NCBI GenBank assembly: GCA_037783545.1
Contig: JBBELK010001560.1
Location: 17,501 to 81,500, forward strand
Length of the DNA stretch: 64,000 nucleotides
Direction: 5' to 3'
DNA from: Henricia sp. BOLD:AAB3569
Lineage: Eukaryota > Echinodermata > Asteroidea > Spinulosida > Echinasteridae
Both the position numbers and the translations under genes were made by a program. This document shows, in pieces, positions 21,901-32,387 of the stretch (positions are counted from its first letter, which is position 1; each line of letters starts with the position of its first letter). A model generated the notes under the pieces. It made no database searches. It was not told the origin of the DNA and saw only the letters and a program-made list of their open reading frames with translations.

Positions 21901-22972
21901 ACTGTTCTGTCTTTTTCTGTTTGCAGTCTCCTAGAATCTTCATTTTTAGTAAAAATAATAAACATTTACCTTTTCTTTGGCCAAATTTCATGAACTGCAA
22001 CAGTAAATTTGTTTGTACATCGACCGCGATATGATTGCCGCCATGGGCCGTTATTTTTTCTACATTACTTTTTTCTACGTTACAATGACGTTGGGCCGAT
22101 GATCTGCCAACATTATAAATCAAACAGAAATGCCGACCATGGACGTTGTGCCAACATGGATGTGTCAACACGAAAAGTTGAGCACGGTGCCGACATGAAA
22201 CACACGTTGGCCCAACATCAAATCTCAACCAATGGCCAACTGCGACGTGTGCCGACGTTCCCGACCAACAGCCAACGTTGGCCCGACGTCGTGGTGTTAT
22301 CAGGGACACTTTGGTCTGTTTTTTGACACTTTGGTCGTAATTGGTATTTTTGAACTCGCCTTTCGATGCTGATTCCGCAAATAGCACACATAGTCAGTTT
22401 CGGCCATTTTGGAAAAAGTGTCATTTTTGACACTTTGGTCTGTTTTTTGACACTTTGGTCGTAATTGGTATTTTTGAACTCGCCTTTCGCCGCTGATTCC
22501 GAAAATATTACACATGGTCAGTTTCGGCCATTTTAGAAAAAGTGTCATTTTTGACACTTTGGTCTGTTTTTTGACACTTTGGTCGTAATTGGTATTTTTG
22601 AACTCGCCTTTCGATGCTGATTCCGCAAATAGCACACATAGTCAGTTTCGGCCATTATGGAAAAAGTGTCATTTTTGACACTTTGGTCTGTTTTTTGACA
22701 CTTTGGTCGTAATTGGTATTTTTGAACTCGCCTTTCGCCGCTGATTCCGAAAATAGCACACATGGTCAGTTTCGGCCATTTTAGAAAAAGTGTCATTTTT
22801 GACACTTTGGTCTGTTTTTTGACACTTTGGTCGTAATTGGTATTTTTGAACTCGCCTTTCGATGCTGATTCCGCAAATAGCACACATAGTCAGTTTCGGC
22901 CATTTTGGAAAAAGTGTCATTTTTGACACTTTGGTCTGTTTTTTGACACTTTGGTCGTAATTGGTATTTTTG
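18925..22972. repeat. Second copy of a 4.05-kb tandem duplication
   Basis: The sequence repeats 14267-18310 at a spacing of 4658 bp (4662 after the poly-G tract). It covers most of element 1, its right terminus (ending 22305) and the first five satellite units. By eye the copies are virtually identical; the clear difference is the G run at about 15967 (10 G) against 20625 (14 G). The left breakpoint joins satellite GATTCCG to the A run before GAAGCTTATAATAG. The left terminus of element 1 is not included. The nested hAT-like MITE reappears at 19580-19836. Confidence 0.95.
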
Positions 22973-25900
22973 GACTCGCCTTCCGACGCTGACTCCGAAA
23001 ATACCACGCATGGTCAGTTTCGGCCATTTTGGAAAAAGTGTCGACTTTGACACTTTGGTCGAAATTGGTATTTTTGAACTCGCCTTCCGACGCTGACTCC
23101 GAAAATACCACGCATGGTCAGTTTCGGCCATTTTGGAAAAAGTGTCGACTTTGACACTTTGGTCGAAATTGTTATTTTTGAACTCGCCTTCCGACGCTGA
23201 CTCCGAAAATACCACGCATGGTCAGTTTCGGCCATTTTGGAAAAAGTGTCGACTTTGACACTTTGGTCGAAATTGGTATTTTTGAACTCGCCTTCCGACG
23301 CTGACTCCGAAAATACCACGCATGGTCAGTTTCGGCCATTTTGGAAAAAGTGTCGACTTTGACACTTTGGTCGAAATTGTTATTTTTGAACTCGCCTTCC
23401 GACGCTGACTCCGAAAATACCACGCATGGTCAGTTTCGGCCATTTTGGAAAAAGTGTCGACTTTGACACTTTGGTCGAAATTGGTATTTTTGAACTCGCC
23501 TTCCGACGCTGACTCCGAAAATACCACACACGGTCAGTGTCGGCCATTTTGAACAAATGGCTGACCACTCTTCAGTTTTGGTCGGACGGTGTCCAAAGTG
23601 GTATTTTTGAACTTGCCTGTCGACGCTCATTCCGAAAATACCACACATGGTCAGTTTCGGCCATTTTGGAAAAAGTGTTATTTTTGACACTTTGGTCTGT
23701 TTTTTGACACTTTGGTCGTAATTGGTATTTTTGAACCCGCCTTTCGCCGCTGATTCCGAAAATATTACACATGGTCAGTTTCGGCCATTTTAGAAAAAGT
23801 GTCATTTTTGACACTTTGGTCTGTTTTTTGACACTTTGGTCGTAATTGGTATTTTTGAACTCGCCTTTCGATGCTGATTCCGCAAATAGCACACATAGTC
23901 AGTTTCGGCCATTTTGGAAAAAGTGTCATTTTTGACACTTTGGTCTGTTTTTTGACACTTTGGTCGTAATTGGTATTTTTGAATTCGCCTTTCGCCGCTG
24001 ATTCCGAAAATAGCACACATGGTCAGTTTCGGCCATTTTAGAAAAAGTGTCATTTTTGACACTTTGGTCTGTTTTTTGACACTTTGGTCGTAATTGGTAT
24101 TTTTGAACTCGCCTTTCGATGCTGATTCCGAAAATACCACATACGGTCAGTTTCGGCCATTTTGGACAAAAACTGACCACTCTTCAGTTTTGGTCGGACG
24201 GTGTCCAAAGTGGTATTTTTGAACTCGCCTGTCGACGCTGATTCCGAAAATACCACACACGGTCAGTTTCGGCCATTTTGGACAAAAAATGACCACTCTT
24301 CAGTTTTGGTCGGACGGTGTCCAAAGTGGTATTTTTGAACTCGCCTTTCGATGCTGATTCCGAAAATAGCACACATGGTCAGTATCGGCCATTTTGGAAA
24401 AAAACTGACCACTATTCAATTTTGGTCGGACGGTGTCCAAAGTGGTATTTGTGAACTCGCCTTTCGACGCTGATTCAGAAAACACCACACATGGTCAGTT
24501 TCGGCCATTTTGGAAAAAGTGTTATTTTTGACACTTTGGTCTGTTTTTTGACACTTTGGTCGTAATTGGTATTTTTGAACTCGCCTTTCGATGCTGATTC
24601 CGAAAATACCACACATGGTCAGTTTCGGCCATTTTGGAAAAAAAACTGACCACTATTCAATTTTGGTCGGACGGTTTCCAAAGTGGTATTTGTGAACTCG
24701 CCTTTCGACTCTGATTCAGAAAATACCACACATGGTCAGTTTCGGCCATTTTGGAAAAAGTGTTATTTTTGACACTTTGGTCTGTTTTTTGACACTTTGG
24801 TCGTAATTGGTATTTTTGAACTCGCCTTTCGATGCTGATTCCGAAAATAGAACATGGTCAGTTTCGGCCATTTTGGGAAAAAAACTGACCACTATTCAAT
24901 TTTGGTCGGACGGTGTCCAAAGTGGTATTTTTGAACTCGCCTTTCGATGCCGATTCCGAAAATACCACACATGGTCAGTTTCGGCCATTTTGAAAAAGAA
25001 ATGACCAGTATTCAGTTTTGGTCGGACGGTTTCCAAAGTGGTATTTGTGAACTCGCCTTTCGACGCTGATTCAGAAAATACCACACATGGTCAGTTTCGG
25101 CCATTTTGGAAAAAGTGTTATTTTTGACACTTTGGTCTGTTTTTTGACACTTTGGTCGTAATTGGTATTTTTGAACTCGCCTTTCGATGCTGATTCCGAA
25201 AATAGAACATGGTCAGTTTCGGCCATTTTGGAAAAAAAACTGACCACTATTCAATTTTGGTCGGACGGTGTCCAAAGTGGTATTTTTGAACTCGCCTTTC
25301 GATGCCGATTCCGAAAATACCACACATGGTCAGTTTCGGCCATTTTGAAAAAGAAATGACCAGTATTCAGTTTGGGTCGGACGGTGTCCAAAGTGGTATT
25401 TTTGAACTCGGCTGTCGACGCTGATTCCGAAAATACCACGAATGGTCAGTTTCGGCCATTTTGGACAAAAACTGACCAGTATTCAGTTTTGGTCGGACGA
25501 TGTCCAAAGTGGTATTTTTGAACTCGCCTGTCGACGCCGATTCCGAAAATACCACGAATGGTCAGTTTCGGCCATTTTGGACAAAAAATGACCAGTATTC
25601 AGTTTTGGTCGGACGGTGTCCATAGTGGTATTTTTGAACTCGCCTGTCGACACTGATTCCGAAAACACCACGAATGGTCAGTTTCGGCCATTTTGGACAA
25701 AAACTGACCAGTATTCAGTTTTGGTCGGACGATGTCCAAAGTGGTATTTTTGAACTCGCCTGTCGACGCCGATTCCGAAAATACCACGAATGGTCAGTTT
25801 CGGCCATTTTGGACAAAAAATGACCAGTATTCAGTTTTGGTCGGACGGTGTCCATAGTGGTATTTTTGAACTCGGCTGTCGACGCTGATTCCGAAAATAC

Positions 25901-26786
25901 CACGAATGGTCAGTTTCGGCCATTTTGGACAAAAACTGACCAGTATTCAGTTTTGGTCGGACGATGTCCAAAGTGGTATTTTTGAACTCGCCTGTCGACG
26001 CCGATTCCGAAAATACCACGAATGGTCAGTTTCGGCCATTTTGGACAAAAAATGACCAGTATTCAGTTTTGGTCGGACGGTGTCCATAGTGGTATTTTTG
26101 AACTCGCCTGTCGACACTGATTCCGAAAACACCACGAATGGTCAGTTTCGGCCATTTTGGACAAAAAAATGACCAGTATTCAGTTTTGGTCGGACGGTGT
26201 CTAAAGTGGTATTTTTGAACTCGCCTCGCGACGCCGATTCCGAAAATACCACGAATGGTCAGTTTCGGCCATTTTGGACAAAAACTGACCAGTATTCAGT
26301 TTTGGTCGGACGGTGTCCAAAGTGGTATTTTTGAACTCGGCTGTCGACGCTGATTCCGAAAATACCACGAATGGTCAGTTTCGGCCATTTTGGACAAAAA
26401 CTGACCAGTATTCAGTTTTGGTCGGACGATGTCCAAAGTGGTATTTTTGAACTCGCCTGTCGACGCCGATTCCGAAAATACCACGAATGGTCAGTTTCGG
26501 CCATTTTGGACAAAAAAATGACCAGTATTCAGTTTTGGTCGGACGATGTCCAAAGTGGTATTTTTGAACTCGCCTTTCGATGCCGATTCCGAAAATACCA
26601 CACATGGTCAGTTTCGGCCATTTTGAAAAAAAAATGACCAGTATTCAGTTTTGGTCGGACGGTGTCCAAAGTGGTATTTTTGAACTCGCCTTTCGATACC
26701 GATTCCGAAAATACCACACATGGTTAGTTTCGGCCATTTTGAAAAAAAAATGACCAGTATTCAGTTTTGGTCGGACGGTGTCCAAA
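22306..26786 (+). repeat. Satellite 1, main array with three unit lengths
   Basis: The 124-bp dimers (22306-22962) are followed by a 104-bp form with GTCGACTTTGACACTTTGGT (about 22963-23523, 208-bp dimers), then mixed 124- and 116-bp units (23523-25360), then a 116-bp array with a 464-bp four-unit higher-order repeat (25367-25830 and 25831-26294). The last unit breaks at GTGTCCAAA (26786) against the element 2 fragment. Confidence 0.95.
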
Positions 26787-27416
26787 CGTTGGTTTCACGT
26801 AATTCCAACTTTGTCTTGGTTGGAATTTAATAAAAACTATTTTGGGAGCTAATATAATATATAAGTAAACAAAAAAATGAAAAAAGCAGTGCACTTTTCA
26901 TTAACGCGTAAACATGGTTGCGTGGCGCGGAGACTGGTTTCCATTCCTATATTTGCATGCTCTATATTTCCCTGGTTCCCGCATCCATTGCTGCACACTT
27001 GTACTGTGCATACTCGTGCAGCAATGGGAACCAGTTTGGCTGGATGCACATGTGGCATTTCTTCCAATTTTCTGTGTGGCAGCTTGAATTATCCCACGAA
27101 AATCGACTGATAAAGTGTGATCTGGCTGTCCTAACTAACGTTGCATTATATTTGCATGTTGCATCATTTCTTCAGTACAATTGTGGGTATGTATCATGTC
27201 ATGAATTTGTTCAGTTGTTTTGAAATTTGAAATGTTAAGGTCAGTATTTTACGCCAAATCTGACAAACGTTAAACATGTTAAACATAGGCCTACATGTAT
27301 AACACTTAAGGAGTTAGGTCAACTCGACCGTTTACCAGCACGTGACATGTAGTTCTATTTCATTTGTGTATAGAACGCGAAACCTTTTGTCCATTTGATC
27401 ATGATTGTATACTTCT
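26786..27416 (-). mobile_element. Element 2 fragment (inverted)
   Basis: Read on the minus strand this matches 29860-30640 of element 2 (shared pieces ACCAGTTTGGCT, CATGTCATGAATTTGTTCAG, GTCAACTCGACCGTTTACCA). It lacks about 125 bp of terminal sequence and a roughly 195-bp interior segment present in the full copy. Similarity ends near 27410 at ATGATTGTATACTTCTGG. Confidence 0.8.
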
Positions 27417-27613
27417 GGCAAGAGTCAATTCACCCTGAATACATGCACAACCTCCTGGACGTAGACTATTTCGGTCTGAATTTCACCGTGGCCGACGACA
27501 TCGACGATTTCATCCTGAAGATTGTAGGCAACACCGTATACAGCTGTCTTCGGCAGACAAACAGAACTACCGCAGAGACTTATATCCCGCAAACTACGAC
27601 CCCATCGCAATAG
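27395..27613 (+). pseudogene. Coding-like exon remnant, unrecognised protein
   Basis: The frame runs to TAG at 27611-27613 and, unlike its AT-rich surroundings, has codons favouring C and G in third positions. Pieces are HPEYMHNLLDVDYFGLNF, ADDIDDFILKIVGNTVYSCL and a Thr-rich end (TAETYIPQTTTPSQ). It is acidic then Thr-rich. It begins where similarity to element 2 ends, so it may be the last exon of a longer, autonomous relative, or captured host DNA. The 12-mer array starts 20 bp later. Most likely only the part after about 27420 is coding. No domain recognised. Confidence 0.4.
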
Positions 27614-27631
27614 CTTACTACCCCTGCATAA

Positions 27632-28219
27632 TCGAGACGTTGGAACCAAGGTTCAAAGTTGGAACTAAGGTTGGAACCAAGGTTGGAACCAAGGTTGGAA
27701 CCAAAGTTGGAACCAAAGTTGGAACCAAGGTTGGAACCAAAGTTGGAACCAATGTTCCAAGTTGGAACTAAGGTTGGGACCAAGGTTCCAAGTTGGGACC
27801 AAGGTTCCAAGTTGGAACTAAGGTTGGGACCAAGGTTCCAAGTTGGAACCAAGGTTCCAAGTTTGAATTAAGGTTGGAACCAAGGTTTCAAGTTGGAACC
27901 AAGGTTGGAACCAAGGTTCGGAGTTTAAACTAAGGTTGGGACCAATAGGTTCCAAGTTGGAACCAAGGTTAGTTGCAACCAAGGTTGGAACCAAGATTCC
28001 AAGTTGGAACTAAGGTTGGAACCAAGATTCCAAGGTTGGAACCAAGGTTCCAACTTGAAACCAAGGTTGGAACCAAGGTTCCAACTTGAAAGCAAGGTTG
28101 GAACCAAGGTTCCAAGTTGGAACCAAGGTTGCAACCAAGGTTCTAAGTTGGAACCAAGGTTGGAACCAAGGTTGGAACCAAGGTTGGAACCAAGGTTCCA
28201 AGTTGGAACCAAGGTTATA
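27632..28219 (+). repeat. 12-mer minisatellite block A
   Basis: About 48 units of GGTTGGAACCAA and variants (CCAAGTTGGAACTA, ACCAAAGTTGGA), with occasional 8-bp insertions GGTTCCAA. The unit has approximate dyad symmetry (GGTT-GG-AACC). All frames stay open because 12 is a multiple of 3 and the unit has no stop. Confidence 0.95.
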
Positions 28220-30764
28220 CCCAGGTAGCAAGACAACGTTGGTCCAACGTTGATCCAACGTTGTCAAATCCTCATCACAACGTCGGATCAACGTTGTCTG
28301 GCAACGTTGGACCAACGTTATATTGCACGTTGAGACAACGTTGCAGCAACGTTGGATCCAACGTTGCTCCAACGTTGGATTCACGTTAATCCCACGACAT
28401 CCAACGAAACTGGATGCAAATCCAACAAACATCCAACGTTGCTCCAACGTAATATACGAGCATCCAACGAATTTCCAACGCATTTCCAACAAGGTTCCAA
28501 CTGCCATATACATAAATTGCCACTAGAAGAAACAGACTGGAATTCTAGTAAACCTCAATTTATTAAAAAATAAAAATTAATAGCTACATTGGTCAGAAAA
28601 TTATGCACGTTTTTTGTTTTCCATTAGCTGAAATATTTACCAAAAGGAATATAATTTTGAAAAGTACACGCCTACATGTGTATCTACTCAGTTTATCTGC
28701 TTGCTTGAAAGGAACGTCCATAAAATAGTTATCCACAGGTACATTTAAACCGCATTAATAAGATGAATCTAGATTTTTACAAATGAGATAAACTTGTATT
28801 CTCAACAAAAAAAGACCACAAATTGTCCGATGAGCAGAATGTTGTATTAATATTGCTCTTAATATTGAGGTTCAGTTCAATTGCATAACTACAACCATGC
28901 ACTGTAAACTTGTTGCACAATTAAAACAAAGAGAAAATTGCCTTACATCAGGGCATAGAGGGAGAAACAAACATGGTCGGGGTTTGTTCACATCAATATT
29001 TTTCTACAGAACTATTTCAACTAACCCAGATTCGTATTAATAAAAAAAAATTAATGTTTTCAATGTAAAAGAAAAATCAAACTAAAGTTCTGTACATCAA
29101 ATTGATGGATGATTGAAGAGTTTATCCAAGGTCTACTCGAACGTCGATTTTTCATCCGTCATGTCCGTTGTACGCACAACTGTAACAGCACTATTAAAAT
29201 ATATACAGCACAAGGTGTTTTCCGAAGAAGCTCGTGTGATGTTTTATAGCGCATTTTTCACGATGCGTCACTTCGCATACGGCAGAAATCCGTTGTGAAA
29301 CTGACCATATTAGTGTGCGCGCGCGGTGACGTCACGGATTTCCAAGTCTCTGCTGACCCTCTTGTGCCGGCACATGCAGGCTATGACTCTCCTGTACATG
29401 TAGATCCAATTGTAGATCCTGTAGTAGTACCCGTCTGTAGATCCTGAAGATTTACACATTGACTTTCTTGCTGTTCCACGGGCATCTATAGGTCGAATCT
29501 GTTGCGCAGATGATTAGCTGCAGCTTCTTGAATGGCCTCTCGGCTAGAATTTCCGTATCCAGCATGTTCGTCAAACTGATTCTGGTGAAAAACACAAGAA
29601 CAAAAGTGTAAGATCAATTATAAGACTCTTTGCAAAATTTTTCGAACGCAAGACGGTCGAGTTGGACAACGGTAGAGTTGGTACAACGGTCGAGTTTGTC
29701 CGAGTCAAGTTGGCAAACAGTCGAGTTGACCTGCACCCGTTACAGTACGATGTCAATCGTTTGTGATCCAAAAAATGCTTTAAAAATCCACGTTTATGAA
29801 TGCTGGGAATGGTGATCATTTGTCTTCCGAGATAAAACCCCAAAAGCATACAATCATGATCAAATGTACAAAAGGTTTCGCATTCTATACACAAATAAAA
29901 TATAACTACAAGCAACGTGCTGGTAAACGGTCGAGTTGACCTAACTCCTTAAGTGTTATACATGTACAGATGTATGTTAAAACAGAGTGTCAGATTTGGC
30001 GTAAAATACTGACCTTAAAATTTCAAATTTCAAAACAACTGAACAAATTCATGACATGATACATACCCACAATTGTACTGAAGAACTGATGCAACATGCA
30101 AATATAATGCAAGGTTAGTTAGAACAGCCAGATCACACTTTATCAGTCGATTTTCGTGGGAGAATAAAAGCTGCCACACAGGAAATTGGAAGAAATGCCA
30201 CATGTGCATCCAAGCCAAACTGGTTCCCATTGCTGCACAAGTATGCACAGTACAAGTGTGCAGCAATGGATGCGGGAACCAGGGAAATATAGAACATGCA
30301 ACTGGTTCCCAGTCCCTACACTTTGTTGGCTCAACACGTATTTTAGTTTTTAGTTCTGATAGTTAATGTTCTTTTTTATATATATCTTCTGTAGTTCCTT
30401 AAATTTCTATAGCATCAACAGTTTTGTATTTTAAGCTCGCTCTCATACCCCATGCTGGGGTCGCAGAGGTTAATAAACCATTTAAACCAACCATTCAAAC
30501 CATTCAAAAGTGAATTTCAGAGTAAATAAAACTGCAGTGTTTTTTTCATTTTTTTGTTTACTTATATATTATATCAGCTCCCAAAATAGTTTTTATTCAA
30601 TCCCAACAAAGACAACGTTGGAATTACGTGAAACCAACGTAAGGTTTCCAACATTCTAGCCCAATAAATTCCGACGTTGGTCCAACGTTGGTCCAACAAG
30701 TTTTTCCAGCGTCCAACGTGTTGCGAGTTTCCAACGTTGGACCAACGTTGTCTTGCTACCTGGG
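28220..30764. mobile_element. Element 2: 2.55-kb inverted-repeat DNA transposon
   Basis: Perfect 33-bp terminal inverted repeats begin CCCAGGTAGCAAGACAACGT, flanked by TA on both sides (28218-28219, 30765-30766). The subterminal regions carry 11-bp modules CAACGTTGGTC in both orientations (28230-28460 and 30610-30750). The interior has a CGGTCGAGTTGG array (29650-29735, 29925-29940), a terminal-exon-like segment (29486-29581) and a partial inverted duplicate outside at 26786-27416. Most of the transposase is missing, so the copy is non-autonomous. The 2-bp duplication and C-terminus are compatible with the PIF/Harbinger-ISL2EU group; this is inference. Confidence 0.8.
29486..29581 (-). pseudogene. 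Last-exon remnant, possibly transposase C-terminus
   Basis: On the minus strand TGTTTTTCACCAG is followed by a 96-nt open segment ending in TAG. It reads NQFDEHAGYGNSS, REAIQEAAANHLRNRFDL. The pattern Gly-x-x-x-Arg-(E/D)-A-I followed by an amphipathic end is reminiscent of the C-termini of PIF/Harbinger-type transposases. No DDE catalytic region is found in the element, so the protein is not made here. Confidence that it was once coding is moderate; the family is a guess. Confidence 0.4.
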
Positions 30765-30766
30765 TA

Positions 30767-31782
30767 AGTTGGAACTAAGGTTGGAACCAAGGTTCAAAGT
30801 TGGAACCAAGGTTGGAACCAAGACTCCAAGTTGGAACCAAGGTTGGAACCAAGGTTATAGGTTGGAACAAAGGTTGGAACAAAGGTTGGAACAAAGGTTG
30901 GAACAAAGGTTGGAACAAAGGTTGGAACAAAGGTTGGAACAAAGGTTGGAACAAAGGTTGGAATAAAGGTTCCAAGTTAGAACCAAGGTTGGAACCAAGG
31001 TTCCAAGGTTGGAACCAAGGTTCCAAGTTTGGAACAAAGGTTCCAAGGTTGGAACCAAGGTTCCAAGGTTGGAACCAAGGTTCCAAGGTTGGAACCAAGG
31101 TTCCAAGGTTGGAACCAAGGTTCCAAGGTTGGAACCAAGGTTCCAAGGTTGGAACCAAGGTTCCAAGGTTGGAACCAAGGTTCCAAGGTTGGAACCAAGG
31201 TTCCAAGGTTGGAACCAAGGTTGGAACCAAGGTTGGAACCAAGGTTGGAACCAAGGTTGGAACCAAGGTTGGAACCAAGGTTGGAACCAAGGTTCCAAGT
31301 TGGAACTAAGGTTGGAACCAAGGTTCCAAGTTGGAACAAAGGTTGGAACAAAGGTTGGAACAAAGGTTGGAACAAAGGTTCCAAGTTGGAACCAAGGTTG
31401 GAACCAAGGTTCCAAGGTTAGAACCAAGGTTAGAACCAAGGTTAGAACCAAGGTTAGAACCAAGGTTAGAACCAAGGTTAGAACCAAGGTTAGAACCAAG
31501 GTTAGAACCAAGGTTAGAACCAAGGTTAGAACCAAGGTTAGAACCAAGGTTAGAACCAAGGTTAGAACCAAGGTTAGAACCAAGGTTAGAACCAAGGTTA
31601 GAACCAAGGTTAGAACCAAGGTTAGAACCAAGGTTAGAACCAAGGTTAGAACCAAGGTTAGAACCAAGGTTAGAACCAAGGTGTTAGAACCAAGGTTAGA
31701 ACCAAGGTTAGAACCAAGGTTAGAACCAAGGTGTTAGAACCAAGGTTAGAACCAAGGTTGGAACCAAGGTTGGAACCAATGT
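30767..31782 (+). repeat. 12-mer minisatellite block B with three subtypes
   Basis: The block shows stepwise subtypes: GGTTGGAACAAA (about 30860-30970), a 20-bp form GGTTCCAAGGTTGGAACCAA (31000-31210), plain 12-mers (31210-31410), and GGTTAGAACCAA (31418-31770, about 29 near-identical copies). Two GTGTTAGAACC slips occur at 31681 and 31732. Homogeneous subtype blocks indicate recent local amplification. The frames of 118 to 274 aa here are repeat read-through. Confidence 0.95.
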
Positions 31783-31783
31783 T

Positions 31784-31972
31784 GAAACTGTGCAGAAACT
31801 GTGCAGAAACTGTGCAGAAACTGTGCACAAACTGTGCACAAACTGTGCACAAACTGTGCACAAACTGTGCACAAACTGTGCACAAACTGTGCACAAACTG
31901 TGCACAAACTGTGCACAAACTGTGCACAAACTGTGCACAAACTGTGCACAAACTGTGCACAAACTGTGCACA
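31784..31972 (+). repeat. 11-bp minisatellite CTGTGCACAAA
   Basis: Seventeen or so copies; the first three read CTGTGCAGAAA. The unit contains the palindrome TGTGCACA. Compared with the complement of the neighbouring 9-mer (CTGTGCAAA) it differs only by an inserted CA. Confidence 0.95.
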
Positions 31973-32022
31973 TGGTCAGTTTCGGCCATTTTGGAAAAAA
32001 ACTGACCAGTAGTCAGTTTTGG
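31968..32022 (+). repeat. Satellite 1 fragment between two minisatellites
   Basis: CACATGGTCAGTTTCGGCCA through CAGTTTTGGT is a 55-bp slice of the 116-bp satellite unit. Its left junction uses the shared GCACA and its right junction uses the shared TTGGTTGGAACC/TTTTGGT overlap. Confidence 0.9.
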
Positions 32023-32387
32023 TTGGAACCAAGGTTCCAAGTTGGAACCAAGGTTAGTTGGAACCAAGGTTGGAACCAAGGTTCCAAGTTGGAATTAAGG
32101 TTGGAACCAAGGTTTCAAGTTGGAACCAAGGTTGGAACCAAGGTTCGGAGTTTAAACTAAGGTTGGAACTAAGGTTGGAATCAAGATTCCAAAGTTGGAA
32201 CCAAGGTTTCAAGTTGGAACCAAGGTTGGAACCAAGGTTCGGAGTTTAAACTAAGGTTGGAACTAAGGTTGGAATCAAGATTCCAAAGTTGGAACCAAGG
32301 TTCCAACTTGAAACCAAGGTTGGAACCAAGGTTCCAACTTGAAAGCAAGGTTGGAACCAAGGTTCCAAGTTGGAACCAAGGAGGGGA
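32023..32387 (+). repeat. 12-mer minisatellite block C
   Basis: Degenerate 12-mer units with CGGAGTTTAAACTAAGG insertions; the segment around 32115-32185 is repeated at 32205-32285. It ends GAACCAAGGAGGGGAG, where the composite array begins. Confidence 0.9.

Noticed and set aside
13742..26717. Minus-strand 60-140 aa frames in satellite 1
   Set aside because: Repeat read-through ending at a fixed stop in each unit.
30775..31737. WNQG/VGTK/LEPR repeat proteins from the 12-mer arrays
   Set aside because: The unit is 12 bp, a multiple of three with no stop, so every frame is open. Read-through only.
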